In this document: one piece after another, positions 23,053 to 35,095 of the stretch
How positions within the stretch are numbered: the first letter of the stretch is position 1
Layout of the letters: every line of letters begins with the position of its first letter
Made by a program: the position numbers and the translations under genes
Source of the DNA: Thinopyrum elongatum
Taxonomy: Eukaryota > Streptophyta > Magnoliopsida > Poales > Poaceae
Reading direction: 5' to 3'
NCBI GenBank assembly: GCA_011799875.1
Contig: CM022303.1
Location: 737,348,939-737,412,938, forward strand
DNA length: 64,000 bases
The notes under the pieces: generated by a model
Told to the model about the DNA's origin: nothing
What the model saw: only the letters and a program-made list of their open reading frames with translations
Database searches by the model: none

Positions 23053-24098
23053 TGATGGATCGACGGGTTAGCTGATTCGTCGGAGCTGTGTGCAACTGTG
23101 CATGCATGTAGGCAAGTCTAACGCTTGGCTGGTGTTGGTTTGTTCGGTTGGTTTTTTGTAACCAGATTTCATTTCTCGCGCCGTACGTACGTATTCTTGG
23201 GATTAAAATCTCTAGGTACCAATATTACCATACTAGCTATGAACGCCAGAGTTACCATTTTTATGTTTGAATCCAGCAACTTTCCACATCATCGCCTCAT
23301 TTGAAGGCATTTTCCCTTCTGTTTCAGAACTCGTAGAGCTGGTAGAGTGAAACTCGTAGACCCAAATGGATGTGTAACCTCTGTCAAAAAAAGAGAGAGT
23401 ATGTGTAGCCGGATGGATCCCTGGCGCTCCGTCTGCTGAGACGTTCGTTCACACTCTGGTATATATGCAGTCAACTCGATCGTTTATTTATCTCTTATGG
23501 TTTCTTTGCAACGATCGTGGATGCCATTCATACATATTCTCAAACTACGACGCTGAGGGATTTTTTTGCCGGGACGACGAATCCGTCCGGGGTCCAACAG
23601 CTACGGCTTCGGCTTGTCAATACTATTAATCAGCACCCCCACCCCGTATGTGTTGGGTCGACGAAGCATCGGTAATGGGAAGATGGCCATGGTGGGATGG
23701 TAATCTGGGGTGCCACAATTGCTGGCTCACAATTGGGAGTGGCAACAAATGGAGCAACGAGGTGGGTGGAGCAATAGGCCTCCGCTGCCTTGGTGTCTAG
23801 GTGGGCCGTCGTCGTCTCAGCTCCGGGTTGCCGGATGTGACCGTGAGCATTGGTGCCGGTGCAGGCGCCATGTTACAGCATCTCCAACAATGCCATATTC
23901 TCACACTACGGCAATACATGGATGATAATACATGGAGGGCTAATCATTCCGAGAGAGATGGTTCATTGTTGATAAACTTTCATACCATAGCCAGGAGAAA
24001 AAACTTCATTGAAAATTTCAAATGAAATGTGAGAAATCAACGGTTTTCGGTGTGGGGCGTGAAAATCTAATCTCGGCCGAAAATTTCGGTCAAATATG
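23053..24098 (+). repeat. Duplicated module Y, copy 2
   Basis: Direct repeat of 12973-14001 about 10.1 kb downstream. It lacks the Helitron that ends copy 1. Confidence 0.82.
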
Positions 24099-24343
24099 AA
24101 GAACTCCCAGGCATGACGGTTCTAAAGAAAATAAATGTTAATGCTATCACCAACTGTATTGTTATGCATTGGTGGAGTGCCTTTGTGCTACTCTGTCGGT
24201 TGTGGGTTCGAGTTTCAAGGTCTACACTTAATTTTTATTAAATATTTTAAAACGTAGAATTTGAATTTGACAGAATTTTTTCAACTATTTCTATGATATT
24301 TCATAGATTTCACGAAAATTGCGAATCTCAGTCAGGTGCGAAA
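24099..24343. other. Spacer between Y2 and Z3
   Basis: AT-rich and unlike the Y1-Z1 junction. It includes GTGGGTTCGAGTTTC (24209-24223), which resembles a pol III B-box, but no tRNA fold is evident. Confidence 0.35.
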
Positions 24344-24592
24344 ACACCAAATTCAGACACTGTGGCTACACAGTACTAGCTAGTGCCATTAATGATGAGA
24401 CCATAATTAATTGGCACCTAGTAACAAGGACACGACGAGATGATTATTTTATTATTTTATTCGCTACGAAGCACAATATTTTAAGAAAAAATGGTTAGTG
24501 AGATCTGATGACGTGGCTGATGGAGATTGAGAGGAAAAAATAGTTAGTGGGGATGAAATTTACATTTAGATACTAGGATACGGCTAACGAAA
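24344..24592 (+). repeat. Module Z, copy 3
   Basis: Uninterrupted copy with GATGAGACCATAATTAATTGGCACC, serving as the empty site for the retroposon in Z1. It is cut at 24592 by a copia LTR fragment. Confidence 0.8.
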
Positions 24593-25794
24593 CATTTCTG
24601 GTATGATGTTTTTTCTCCAAAACATTTTTGGTTACTCCGAAACATTTTTGGTTTTTCTCTGAATCTTTTTCGTCGTCTCCAAAACTTTTTCGTCGACTTT
24701 CTCTCTGAAACAATTCCAGTGTCTCCGAAACTTTTCGGGTGACTTTCTCTCCCGAACTTTTCCAATGTCTCCGAAACTTTTCCGGTGACTTTCTCTCTGG
24801 AACTATTCCAGTGTCTCCGAAACTTTTCCGGTGACTTTCTCTCTAACTCCTTAAGTGTGAAACCTGGTATTCAACATATAGATGACCCTTAAGTGTGTGA
24901 CCCTTTAGGTTCGGTGAAATATAGACATGACTGAAACTCTTTCCGATCAATGATCAATAGCGGAACCGTGGACATCCATATTGATCCCTATACCCACACG
25001 AATGAATATTCAAGTGAACCTTTAGTTACCGAATGCTGTTCCTATTGCTTTGTGACATGTTACAAATACCCGAGGTGAGATTTATTGCCATCCACGTGAA
25101 TCAACAACTTGTTCACTATGCCAGTTACCTCGTTACCGGTTTTTGTTCTCTATTGTCGTTCCCGCATTCTGGCATCCCTTGTGATCAAATCACATTGTGT
25201 CTGGTCAAACAATGATGGATACCGTAACACCAAGAGGGCCCCAAGAATATATCTCCATCCTCGGAGGAGCAAATCCCAATCTTGAGCTATCTAGTTCCTT
25301 GTCATACTTTTTCGTGAACCCGTAAGCCGCCGTAATAGGCACCCTATTACAGATGACGTTTAACAAACCCCAAAGTTCATGAAGCAAGTGTGAAGGAACT
25401 CGATACTCTCATGGTCTAAGGAATTATGCAAATGAATAATTTCTTTGAGTTATTAACCATTAAGTTGTGACGAATGTATCTCATAGCATGACATCATTTG
25501 GGTCGATTCAACACAAGTGTTCTTCTAACATTGTGTCCTCAAAGTTGCCGGCATAGACATGCCCATGATCAGGAAAACGTAATCATCATGCAACACTTGA
25601 GCTAGTCTTAGAGGCATGACTAGGAATACATTTTACCGTTTATTATTCGACATGTGCATATGAGTTTTCCTCTGAGACTTTATGGATATATGGACTCAAG
25701 GACCATTGCAGTTAAAGCATGGAATGTAAACATAATTACGAATATGGAAATAAATAATAACATTTATTATTGCCTCTATGGCATATTTCCTACA
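24593..25794 (-). mobile_element. Copia LTR fragment (Angela/BARE/Maximus-like), 3' truncated
   Basis: Read on the minus strand it starts TGTAGGAAATATGCC.TAGAGGC at 25794 and parallels the plus-strand LTR at 35799 for about 1.1 kb, then stops at 24593 where the other copy continues. Its start lies inside the 5' LTR of LTR element copy 2, so one flank has been lost. Confidence 0.8.
24695..24846. repeat. 45-bp tandem repeat within the copia LTR
   Basis: About 3.3 units beginning GACTTTCTCT at 24695, 24741, 24786 and 24831, each with TCTCCGAAACTTTTC. Degenerate counterparts lie in the plus-strand LTR at 36697-36800. Confidence 0.8.
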
Positions 25795-27238
25795 GTTTGC
25801 TAGTGAACACAGAGAGATATGGCCCCTGGAGTTACGAGAATTTTTATATAAACGTCTGCGAGAGTTATTTGCTCAGCAGAGAAGTATGCTAAATCTTCGA
25901 GGAGTATGCTACCGAGATGTTTACGTGTCGGAGTCGACCCCTAAAAATATTGCTGAGCAGAAGCAATTGCTATGGAGAACGGTCCAAGAGATTTGACTGC
26001 AGCGGAGAAGAATGATGGCCGCGTGAAGACTTAGTTCTTTTTCATAGTTTCATTTTCATCAATTGAATCATAGGACCACCGTACTATTAAGAGGGGTTCA
26101 AATATTTTGGGACTTTTATCTATGCTGATGCTTAACCGAGAGATATCCCAAGTGAGTTGAGAGAGATCTCTACGTGCGCGGAGTTATTACTCATAAGCCA
26201 TAGACGAAGTTCGTCTGGGCTTCGAGAGAAATGCTCAAGCAGTGGAGTCAGCTTTACTTGTTCCTCAATTAAAGTTGCCATGTGAGTTTGAAAACCGACC
26301 ATTCGAAAAGTGTCGGTCGGCCATTGGTTGGGCCATAGGCCCTGATTGGTCAGTTCACCCTTGGGATTGCTCCAGCTATAAATGCCACCCTCTCCAACCA
26401 TTGCTGGTAGGCTGCTCCGTGTGATTTGACAAGTGTTGTCTGAGCACCCCTCTCTGAGAGATTTGAGCGATTTTTTTGAGAGAAAACACCAGAGCTGAAC
26501 ACTTAGATAGTAGTTGAGCATCACAAAGATCTAAGTTGAGAGTTCTTCAGCCTATTACTCTTCTGAGCTGCATACTGTCTAGACGGTTAGGCGTCTGTCT
26601 AGATTGGCTAAGAGTAATTATGGTCACCGAAAACAAAGTTTGTTGAAGGTTTGGAGATCACCGAGAAGTATCTACCACGAGTAAAATCAACTGAAGTTCG
26701 AGCAACTTCACGTTGATGAGAATAGGACGGGGAGAGGTTTGCTCCTATGTTCAATCACATGTCTCTCCAACCAGACGTTGCTCTTTGACAGAAGAGTTTA
26801 CTGGTCGAACAAACAACTTGTCGCCATCGAGCACCACTAGTTCTTTCTCATTACCTCATTACTTTCAGTAATTTTCTTTCGGTTGAGTTATCTCTCGTGT
26901 GGTTGTTCATCAGTGACTTTGTATATTCATTTACCTCATGCATTTCTATCTAAGTTGATATCATGTTTAGTTTCATTTTAATTCTCATAATTCTTAGGAT
27001 GATTTGTTACTATGTCTGCAAGCTCCTCATCTCGTGCTATGAGTTATTCTTCTAGCCTCTATTTTGATAGATTTCTTATCTTTGTTTTCTTAGCTCTTTT
27101 TTCAATGTGTGGTCCTTCAGTAGCTTATCTTCTCATTGTACTGCTTCTGATAGTTAATTCTGCTGTGCTGTGCTCAGAGTTTTGAGTATGTCATTTGTAG
27201 TAATTTTAAATCTAGAATTGGTATACTTAGATCCTACA
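25795..27238 (+). repeat. 5' LTR of LTR element copy 2 (5' truncated)
   Basis: Aligns with 4479-5890 and ends GATCCTACA before the primer-binding site TGGTATTAGAGC at 27241-27252. Confidence 0.85.
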
Positions 27239-27302
27239 ATTGGTATTAGAGCAAGGTACTCCTTAACTCTGCTCATTTAGGTCTAACCACCTCAGAGTTT
27301 TG

Positions 27303-27778
27303 AGTATGTCATTTGCAGTAAACTTCAAGTCTGCCAAGAAGATTCCTGTCTTCGATGGGAAAGACAAACCCTTCTAGACGGAGAAGATGAAGATCTCTGG
27401 CATGTGGTCGAGAATGGCTACGGCGTTGAAGATGACCATTATATCATGCCTTACGAGAAGAAACTTATGCATCTGGATGCTCAAGCCAATGATGTGACCT
27501 ACAATCATCTCTCAAAGACTGAATTCCTTAGTTACAGAAGATTGGAGAAGTCTAAGGATTTCTGGGACAGACTTGCGAAGATTAATGAAGGGGTTTCTAC
27601 TCAGAAAGAGACTCACATTGATATTCTTTGGAACAAGGTGAATCACTTCAAAAGGATTGGAAATGAAATTGTCCAAGAAGCATTTGATCGTCTGAGTGAT
27701 GTTGACAATGACGGGGACATCTCCGTCATCTCCATCACCAACAACTTCTCCTTTGTTCTCATGGTGATGTGTGAGTAG
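27303..27778 (+). pseudogene. Copia-like Gag (UBN2-type) remnant, copy 2
   Basis: Starts MSFAVNFKSAKKIPVFDGKD and soon meets a TAG and a frameshift-deletion relative to copy 1, then is open for 124 codons (27404-27778): HVVENGYGVEDDHYIMPYEKKLM, then KDFWDRLAKINEG and KETHIDILWNKVNHFKRIGNEI. This is the capsid-like Gag of plant copia elements, truncated at the same gypsy-LTR junction as copy 1. It has lost fewer codons than copy 1 but is not a complete Gag. Confidence 0.75.
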
Positions 27779-28511
27779 TTCATCTTTAGGGCTGGTATGT
27801 ACTAGTAGCTATGTGTTGATCTCTCTCTCTCTCTCTCATGTTGTTGATGGATTCGATCTTGATGTATCATGAGCTTTATTAATATAGTTGGATCTTATCT
27901 TGTTCATCTCTATCTATCCTTTTTGTGGTGACTTGAGTGTTGCTCTTTGAAGTTTCTTTGTGTTGGATTGAATACTTTGGATTTGAAATTACATGATGCA
28001 TGTCTAGTAATTAACTTGCGAACACCCATAGTGACATTGGGGTACTCTTAGCATAAAGGTTGAACGATACTATCATATGGTGTTGTCATAGTATGATTTC
28101 TGGGACAATCCGTGGCACGTTTGTGGGTGGTTCGATAGATCAAGATTGGACAGACAACTTTGAGGTGGTTTGCTATTAAGCGCACCTACGTGATTTCATC
28201 CTACTTTCTCTGATAGAATAGAAACTTTGGAGTGATTCTTTGTTGCACTTGGAGGGATCATCATGTGGTTTAATTATGTTAATGATGCTGAGAGTTGGCA
28301 CTAGCAAAAGTATGAACCCTAGGCCTTATTTCCAAGCATTGAGACGCCGTTTTTACTCACTTTTGTTACTTGCTACCTTGCTGTTTTTATTTGTTTAGAT
28401 TACAAAAAGTTATTTCTACCATCCATATTACACACCTATCATCATCTCTTCGCTGAACTAGTGCACCTATACAATTGACAATTGTATTAGGTGTGTTGGG
28501 GACAGAAGAGA
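27773..28511 (+). repeat. Gypsy LTR relic inside LTR element copy 2 (left part)
   Basis: Orthologous to 1873-2610 of copy 1 and ends in the AGAGA target (28507-28511). The right part resumes at 30463 and ends about 30642. Confidence 0.75.
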
Positions 28512-30462
28512 TGATACGTCTCCAACCACTAGTAGAAAAAGGACCTTCGGTTCAGCACATTAGTGTCGGCTAGAGTTGGAACCGGGACTAATATGAGCAT
28601 TAGTCCCGGTTCCATGTTTCATGGGCGTCAGAGGACCTTTAGTCCCGGTTGATAACACTAACCCGGACTAAAGGGTCTACCTTTAGTCCCGGTTGGCCTT
28701 AACCCTTTAGTCCCGGTAGATAACACTAACCCGGACTAAAGGGTCTACCTTTAGTCCCCGTTGGTATTACCAACCCAGACTAAAGGACCCTTTAGTCCCG
28801 GTTGATAACACCAACCCGGACTAAAGGTCCTCCATAGGCTAGTTCAAAAGGAAAGCATCCCATCCAAAGTCACATGTGCTGTGTAGGTGAGGTGGTAAGC
28901 TGCACGCGAGGCAATACACATGAGGTCTTGAGTTCGAATCCCACGAGTTGCATTGGTGGGAGGCATTATTTTTTTATCCTGGAGGACCTTTACTAAAGGA
29001 TCATGCCTTTAGTCCCGAATCCATAGTCCCGGTTGGGAAAACCGGGACAAAAGGGGGTTGGGAACCGGGACTAAAGGCGGTTTTTCTACTAGTGAACGTA
29101 TCTATAATTTATGAAGTATTCATGCCATGTTTACAACAATTTTATATGGTTTTGCTGTACTTTTATATGATTTTTATGGAACTAACCTATTGACCTAGTG
29201 CACAGTGCCAGTTGCTATTCTCTGCATGTTTTTGGCTTTTCAGAAAATCCTTACCAAGTGAAGTCCAAATGCCATGAGACTTTACGGTGATTTTTTATGG
29301 ACCAAAAGAGACCCATGGAGTACCGAAGGTGAACCATGGGGGTGGCCAGAGGAGCCACGAGCCTGGGGGTACGCCCACCCCCCTAGGGCACGCTCCTTGA
29401 GCTCGTTAGTCCCTCATGGGCCCCCCTGACGTGAAATCAACGCCAAATATTCCTATAAATATAGAAAACCCCAAAAAGAAAGCTAGAACTTCCGCACCAC
29501 CGCCGCAAGCCTTTGTTCCGAAGCGATGTCATCTAGAGCCCTCTTCAGGCACCCTGCCGGAGGGGGAAATCATCACCAGAGGCCATCTTCATCATTCCGG
29601 CGGTCTCCATGATGAGGAGGGAGTAGTTCACCCTGAGGGCTGAGGGTATGTACCAGTAGCTATGTGTTTGATCTCTCTCTCTCGTGTTCTTGATCCGGCA
29701 CGATCTTGATGTAACCATGGGCTTTGTTAATATAGTCGGATCATATGGTGTTTTTCCCTCTCCATCTTGTTGTGATGAATTGAGTCTTGCTCTTTGAGGT
29801 TTCATGATGTTGAATTGAATATTGGATTTGAGATCACTTGATGTATGTCTTGCATGTGGATACCCATGGTGTCAATGGGGTATTCTATTGAGTCACTTGA
29901 TATATGTTTTGGTATTCAACTTGCGGATTCCCGTGGTGACATTGGGGTAATCTATGCACATAGGTTGATACACATTTTCGTCCTACGTTCTACGATAGAA
30001 ACTATGGAGTGATTCTTTGTCGCACGTTGAGGGATTGTTATATGATTCAATTATGTTAGCACTGTTGAGAGATTGCACTAGTGAAAGTATGAACCCTAGG
30101 CCTTGTTTCCAAGCATTGCAATACCGTTTGTGCTCACTTTTTTTACTTGCTACCTTGCTGTTTTTATATTTTCAGATTACAAAAACCTATATCAACTATC
30201 CATACCACACTTGTATCACCATCACTTCGCCCAACTAGTGCACCTATACAATTTACCATTGTATTGGGTGTGTTGGGGACACAAGAGATTTTTTATATTT
30301 GATTGCAGGGTTGTTTGAGAGAGACCATCTTCATCCTACACCTCCCACGGATTGATGAACCTTAGGTCATCCACATGAGGGAAATTTGCTGCTATCCAAC
30401 AAAACTTTGCGCTTGGAGGCACAAGAAAGTCTACAAGAATAAAAGTTGTGTAGTACACATCA
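28512..30462 (+). mobile_element. Gypsy solo LTR with internal CACTA insertion
   Basis: Starts TGATACGTCTCCAAC, ends ...TAGTACACATCA, and is flanked by AGAGA at 28507-28511 and 30463-30467. Copy 1 has the intact site (2606-2610). Without the 568-bp CACTA and its 3-bp duplication the LTR is about 1.38 kb. The 5-bp duplication with no internal domain shows a solo LTR formed by LTR-LTR recombination. It landed in a relic of its own family. Confidence 0.9.
28527..29094. mobile_element. CACTA MITE, 568 bp
   Basis: Termini CACTAGTAGAAAAAGG and (complement) CACTAGTAGAAAAACCG, flanked by AAC at 28524-28526 and 29095-29097. Interior has six or so alternating TTTAGTCCCGGTT / AACCCGGACTAAAG motifs (28616-28828 and 28999-29077) able to fold back on each other, plus a pol III B-box-like GAGTTCGAATCCC (28930-28942). 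No transposase. Confidence 0.92.
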
Positions 30463-30639
30463 AGAGACCACTTGTATTTGATTGCAGGGTTGTTTGAGAG
30501 AGAACCACCTTCATCGTACATCTCTCGTGAATTGATAAACCTTAGGTCATCCACTTGAGGGAAATTTGCTGCTGTCCTACAAAACTCTGCGCTTGGAATC
30601 CCACCAAAGTCTACAAGAATAAAGTTGCATAGTAGAAAT

Positions 30640-31203
30640 CACTCTGCCACTGAGATTTTGGAAGTACTTGATTTTCCTCGCTTTTATAAAAAATGGAAAG
30701 AAATACAGGATGCACTTCTCACATGTTATTGATGAACAGGTGCAAACGTTGATGCATCCGGACAAGGTTGGAAAGATTGCTTCTAGTGATCCCCATCCAA
30801 ATGATGTTGAGTTCAATTTTCGGATGTCCTATTTCATTCTCTAAAAAACTCTCTGCCCAACCATTTGTCCCCAAAGGATTTTTGGTGTTCTTCGGAATGT
30901 TCTCTATGCAATTTCTTGTTGTGGCACTTTCAACATTGGGGATCTATTACTTCAGAATATAGCAGATGTTGCTGAGATTGCTCTCGCCCCGAAGATTTAC
31001 TCTCCTTGGATTCAGAAACTCATCAATAAGGCTCAAATCAAGCGCTATATCTGTGGACATGGCCAAAGTATTTCACTCCTCCTGTTCGTGACACATTGAT
31101 GGTTCTGAAAGAAAATGCAAAGGAAAATGCAAAGGAAAATGCAAATTCTTTGGATTCATCTTCATCGAGCAGTTCTGGATCCTCATCTTCTTCGAGCATG
31201 TAG
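30640..31203 (+). pseudogene. Decayed retroelement ORF, copy 2
   Basis: Counterpart of 2785-3892, with an internal deletion at about 31143 and a local triple GGAAAATGCAAA (31107-31143). It ends with the same Ser-rich tail and TAG at 31201-31203. Frames are broken by stops and indels. Confidence 0.5.
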
Positions 31204-31690
31204 ACTGCCTCATGTTCTTCGACACCTTTTTGACACTTTTTGACAAAAAGGGGGAGAAGACATCGAGAGTTTAGAAACGGTCTTTTGCAGGGTTGGTTTT
31301 TCTGTCGAGTTTACAACACATGTCCTTCAATTTGATTCTTATCGTGTTGTAAAACTCTCATGATACTCTAAGATAGATATGTAATGTTTATAACCCCTCC
31401 TACCATATTATTCCTCGAGACTTATTTTGTTGGTAGAATTATTATCAGAGTTCTCTTTGGATGCACTCGATTATTCTTCGATCATAATATTCTTCAGTGC
31501 AATCCATTATTCTCGATGATATCAAAATAACTTTCGAACAATTTATCGTAAATATGTAGGTTATCTAAAAGCAAATATTTCAATACTGCATACATTTTGG
31601 GGGAGCTTATTTTATATGTTCGAGTTATTTACTACTCTGCATGTTATGATAAATATCTACTCTCCGATGTTTAACTGTTTTGTCAATAAT

Positions 31691-33178
31691 CTAATGCCCC
31701 TGAGTGTTTTCGGGATTGTTGGACAAAACAGTGAGGGACTAATGTGTTTGCTAGTGCACACAGAGAAATATGGCCCCTAGAGTTATGAGAAGTTTGCTAT
31801 AAATTTCTGCGAGAGTTATCTGCTCCGCAGAGAAGTATTCTAAAGCTTTGAGGATTATGCTACCGAGAAGTTTGTGTGTCGGAGTTGACCCCTAAATATA
31901 TTGCTCAGCTGAAGCAATTGCTACGGAGTGCGGTCCGAGAGATTTGGCTGCAGCGAAGAATGAAGACCGCATGAAGACTTAGTTCTTTTTCATAGTTTCA
32001 TGTACTTCAATTGAGTCATAGGACCACTGTACTATTAACAGGGGTTCAAGTGTTTTGAGACTTTTTTGTATGCTGATGCTTAACTGATATATATTCCAAG
32101 TGAGTTGAGAGAAATCTGTACGTGCGCTGAGTTATTACTCGTAAGCCAGGGACGAAGTTCTTCTGGGCTTTGAGAGGAATGTTCAAGCACTGGAGTTAGC
32201 TTTACTTGTTCCTCATGTAAAGTTGCCGTGTGAGTTTGAAATCCAACCGTTGGAAACATGTCGGTTGGCCATTGGTTAGGCCACAGGCCCTGATAGGTCA
32301 TTTCACCCTCGGGGTTTCTCCGGCTATAAATAGCAACCCCCTCCAACCGTTGCTGGTAGGCTGTTCCACGTGACTTGACAAGTGTTGTCTAAGCACCCCC
32401 TCTCTAAGAGATTTGAGTGAATTATTCTGAGAGAAAACCCCACAACCAAAAACATAGATAGGGGTTGAGAGCTCTTGAGCCTATTACTCTTGAGAGATGC
32501 ATAATCTCTAGACGGTTAGGCGTCTATCTAGATTGACTAAGAGTAATTGTGATCACCAAAGACAAAGTCTGTTGATGGTTTGGAGATCCCCGAGAAGTAT
32601 CTACCACGAGTGAAATCAACTGAAGTTCTAGGAACTTCACATTGAGGACAATAGGATGGCGAGAGGTTAGCTCCTGTGTTAAATCACAAGTCTCTCCAAC
32701 CAGACGTAGCTCTTTTGCAGAAGAATGAACTGGTCGAACAAACAACTTGGCGCCATCGAGCACCACGGGTTCTTTCTCATTACAACATTACTTTCAGTAA
32801 TTTTCATTCGGTTAAGTTATCTCTCATGTGGTTGTTCATCAGTGACTCTGTATGTTCATTTACCTCATGCATTTCTATCTAAATTGATATCATGTTTAGT
32901 TTCATTTTAATTACTGTAGTTCTCAGGATGATTTGTTACTACGTCCGCAAGCTCCTCATCTCGCGCTATGAATTATTGTTCTAGCCCCTGTTCTGATAGA
33001 TTTCTTATCTTTGTTTGCTTAGTTCTATCATCTTAGTGCTTTCCTTCAGCAGTGTACCTTCTCGTTGTACTACTTCTGATAGTTAATTCCGCTGTGATGT
33101 GCTGAGAGTTTTGAAGTTTATAAAGAAATTTTAAATCTCCCAGTCACCCCCCTCCAGTCGATATACTTAGATCCTACA
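31691..33178 (+). repeat. 3' LTR of LTR element copy 2 (start deleted)
   Basis: Aligns with 4422-5890. The polypurine tract and first ~13 LTR bases are missing, the join being TCAATAATC|TAATGCCCC. It ends GATCCTACA followed by ATAAT. Confidence 0.85.
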
Positions 33179-34440
33179 ATAATATTTTGAAAATACTTAT
33201 CGAGACAAATATATGCATATGATTTTCATATTTACAATCTAAATATTTAAAACAATATCGGTGGTTAATTTTTTTTTCAAGTTTGACTGAAAACTTTGTT
33301 CGAAACTATCTATGTCAATTGAGCCATAGTCACTCCCTTAAAGAAAAGTAGAGCAGCAGGCTGGCTCCCCACAAATCGCGCAACATTGTGCCTCCTTTGA
33401 TGATCCTCACTTGTCTTAGAGATCCAAAGCGGCTCTGCATTACCCCATTTTTTCTGCACCAATAAGCGCATCCCTTATGTGTCATATCAAAAGCATTGTC
33501 GTCTATTTTTAAGGAAAATGTAGCAACCTGCGACTGTGGCCTAGGCGGCCAGGGGCAGCGGCTAATCTGCCCTCTTCCCCGGCTACACCATGGGCCCCCT
33601 CTCCCTTCATCTGCCACTCCAGCGCGGGGAGGGGGCTGGGACCCTAGGGCTTCGGTCCAGTGGTGGTAGGGTTAGGAATAAAGTTAGAGTTTGTTTCCGA
33701 TCGGCGTGGAATAAGGTCTCCTTGCCTCGCCCTTGTTCTGCTGGTGCTTCTTCATATCGTCAGGAGGCGTGTGTAGGATGGTGCTAATACGTGGTTGATT
33801 AGCAGCCGAGATTGTGAGTGGGAATTTTTGTTGGATGAGCACCAGGTAGGACGGATTCTAGTGAATCTAAATTTGTACTTTAACTAATCTTGCATTATAT
33901 ATTTACTACTAAATTTTAATGTATATAATCGACTTAATAATTTCCTTTGAGATTGTGTTTATTATATTTACTCTGTGCATAGGTGAACTAGTACTATACT
34001 ATAGTTTGGCTCCCGGTAGCTTGGAGCCGAACTGGTACAGGTCAGCCCCAGGTAGCTTAGAGCCAAAAAAAAGGCCAGAGGTTAGCGATGGGCGACAATA
34101 TTAGTTGGTGGAGCAGGTATGTCACCCGTCACTGGATTATTGTTCTGGGGCAGTGGTAGTGGTCACATACCTGTCTCTGTTGCCACATGATTTAGCAGCC
34201 ACTATTCTGCCAGTCACCACTGATGCCAGTTCCTGTTACTGCCATGCAGTTTCCGTGTAGAGGAATATTTGGGCTGACGCGAGGTTATACACCTCCTTGT
34301 GGAACACATGCCATGTCGCTGTTGGAACAGATACCTGCGATTGAACCTAACCCAGCCACACTGTGGCACCAACGACCAATGGGGGCTACTTGCCTCTCTG
34401 ATGTGAGGTCTACTCAAGATCTCAGCTCACAGCCTCTCCC
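33179..34440 (+). repeat. Duplicated module W, copy 4
   Basis: Collinear with 5891-7413 after the LTR element, including AAAATACTTAT.GAGACAAATATATGC and AGGTAGCTTAGAGCC. It stays collinear until about 34440, where inverted repeats begin. Confidence 0.8.
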
Positions 34441-34725
34441 TGCCCACAGAGCAGTGAGAGGCTGTGAACTGAGATCTTGAGTAGACCTCACATTAGAGAG
34501 GCAAGTAGCCCCAATTGGGCTATGGTGCCACAGAGCATGTCTGAATTTGGTGGGCAGTGAGAGGCCAAGAGCTGAGATCTTGTGTAGACCTCACATCAGA
34601 GAGGCAAGTAGCCCCCATTGGCCGTTGGTGCCACAGCGTGGCTGGGTTAGGTTCAAGCGCAGTTATCTGTTCCAGCAGTGACATGGCATGTGTTCCACAA
34701 GGAGGTGTATGATCTCGCGGTGGCC
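34262..34725. repeat. Inverted-repeat cluster (one left arm, two right arms)
   Basis: Left arm 34262-34440 is followed by an inverted partial copy at about 34443-34533 and a second, longer inverted copy at 34536-34725 (…ACATGGCATGTGTTCCACAAGGAGGTGTAT…). The second right arm contains the undisturbed LINE target AATTTGGTGGGCAG at 34544-34557. Confidence 0.8.
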
Positions 34726-35095
34726 GATTTTGCTGTTTTGACCCTTTGCATGAACTTTAGCCGGATCTGACCCCAGTTTGAAAATATTTCAGGATGTGAC
34801 CCTTTTCCCGACCACCAGGGTCGATGGCGATAGGGTATAACAGCCTACTGCTGCAGACCCTCGCGGTAGGCTACTCATCCATGTCAGCGCAAGTAAACGG
34901 AGAATGGTCTCTGCGTCAACCCTACCGCCGAGGTTCCTAGCAGGAGGATGTTATACCTTACTGCCAGATATCCTGACAGTAGGTGGCGAACAGTTATAAG
35001 CAGCGGGGGCCGGCTCATGGGGCCCACCCACGATCGCAGCCCCCATCTTCTCCCCTACCGTGCCACAAGAAAATAGAGGAGTTGCCCTCTCTCAT

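Larger units (their letters stand above)
25795..33178 (+). mobile_element. Non-autonomous LTR retrotransposon, copy 2
   Basis: Same order of parts as 1-5890, with the same outer flank (ATAATA.TTTGAAAATACTTAT). Differences are the first ~70 bp of the 5' LTR replaced by a copia fragment, a solo LTR plus CACTA inserted at 28512, ~570 bp missing from the second ORF, and a 3' LTR lacking its first bases and polypurine tract. Confidence 0.85.

Noticed and set aside
28880..28950. Possible tRNA gene from GAGTTCGAATCCC
   Set aside because: Only a B-box-like segment inside a CACTA MITE; no cloverleaf could be drawn.
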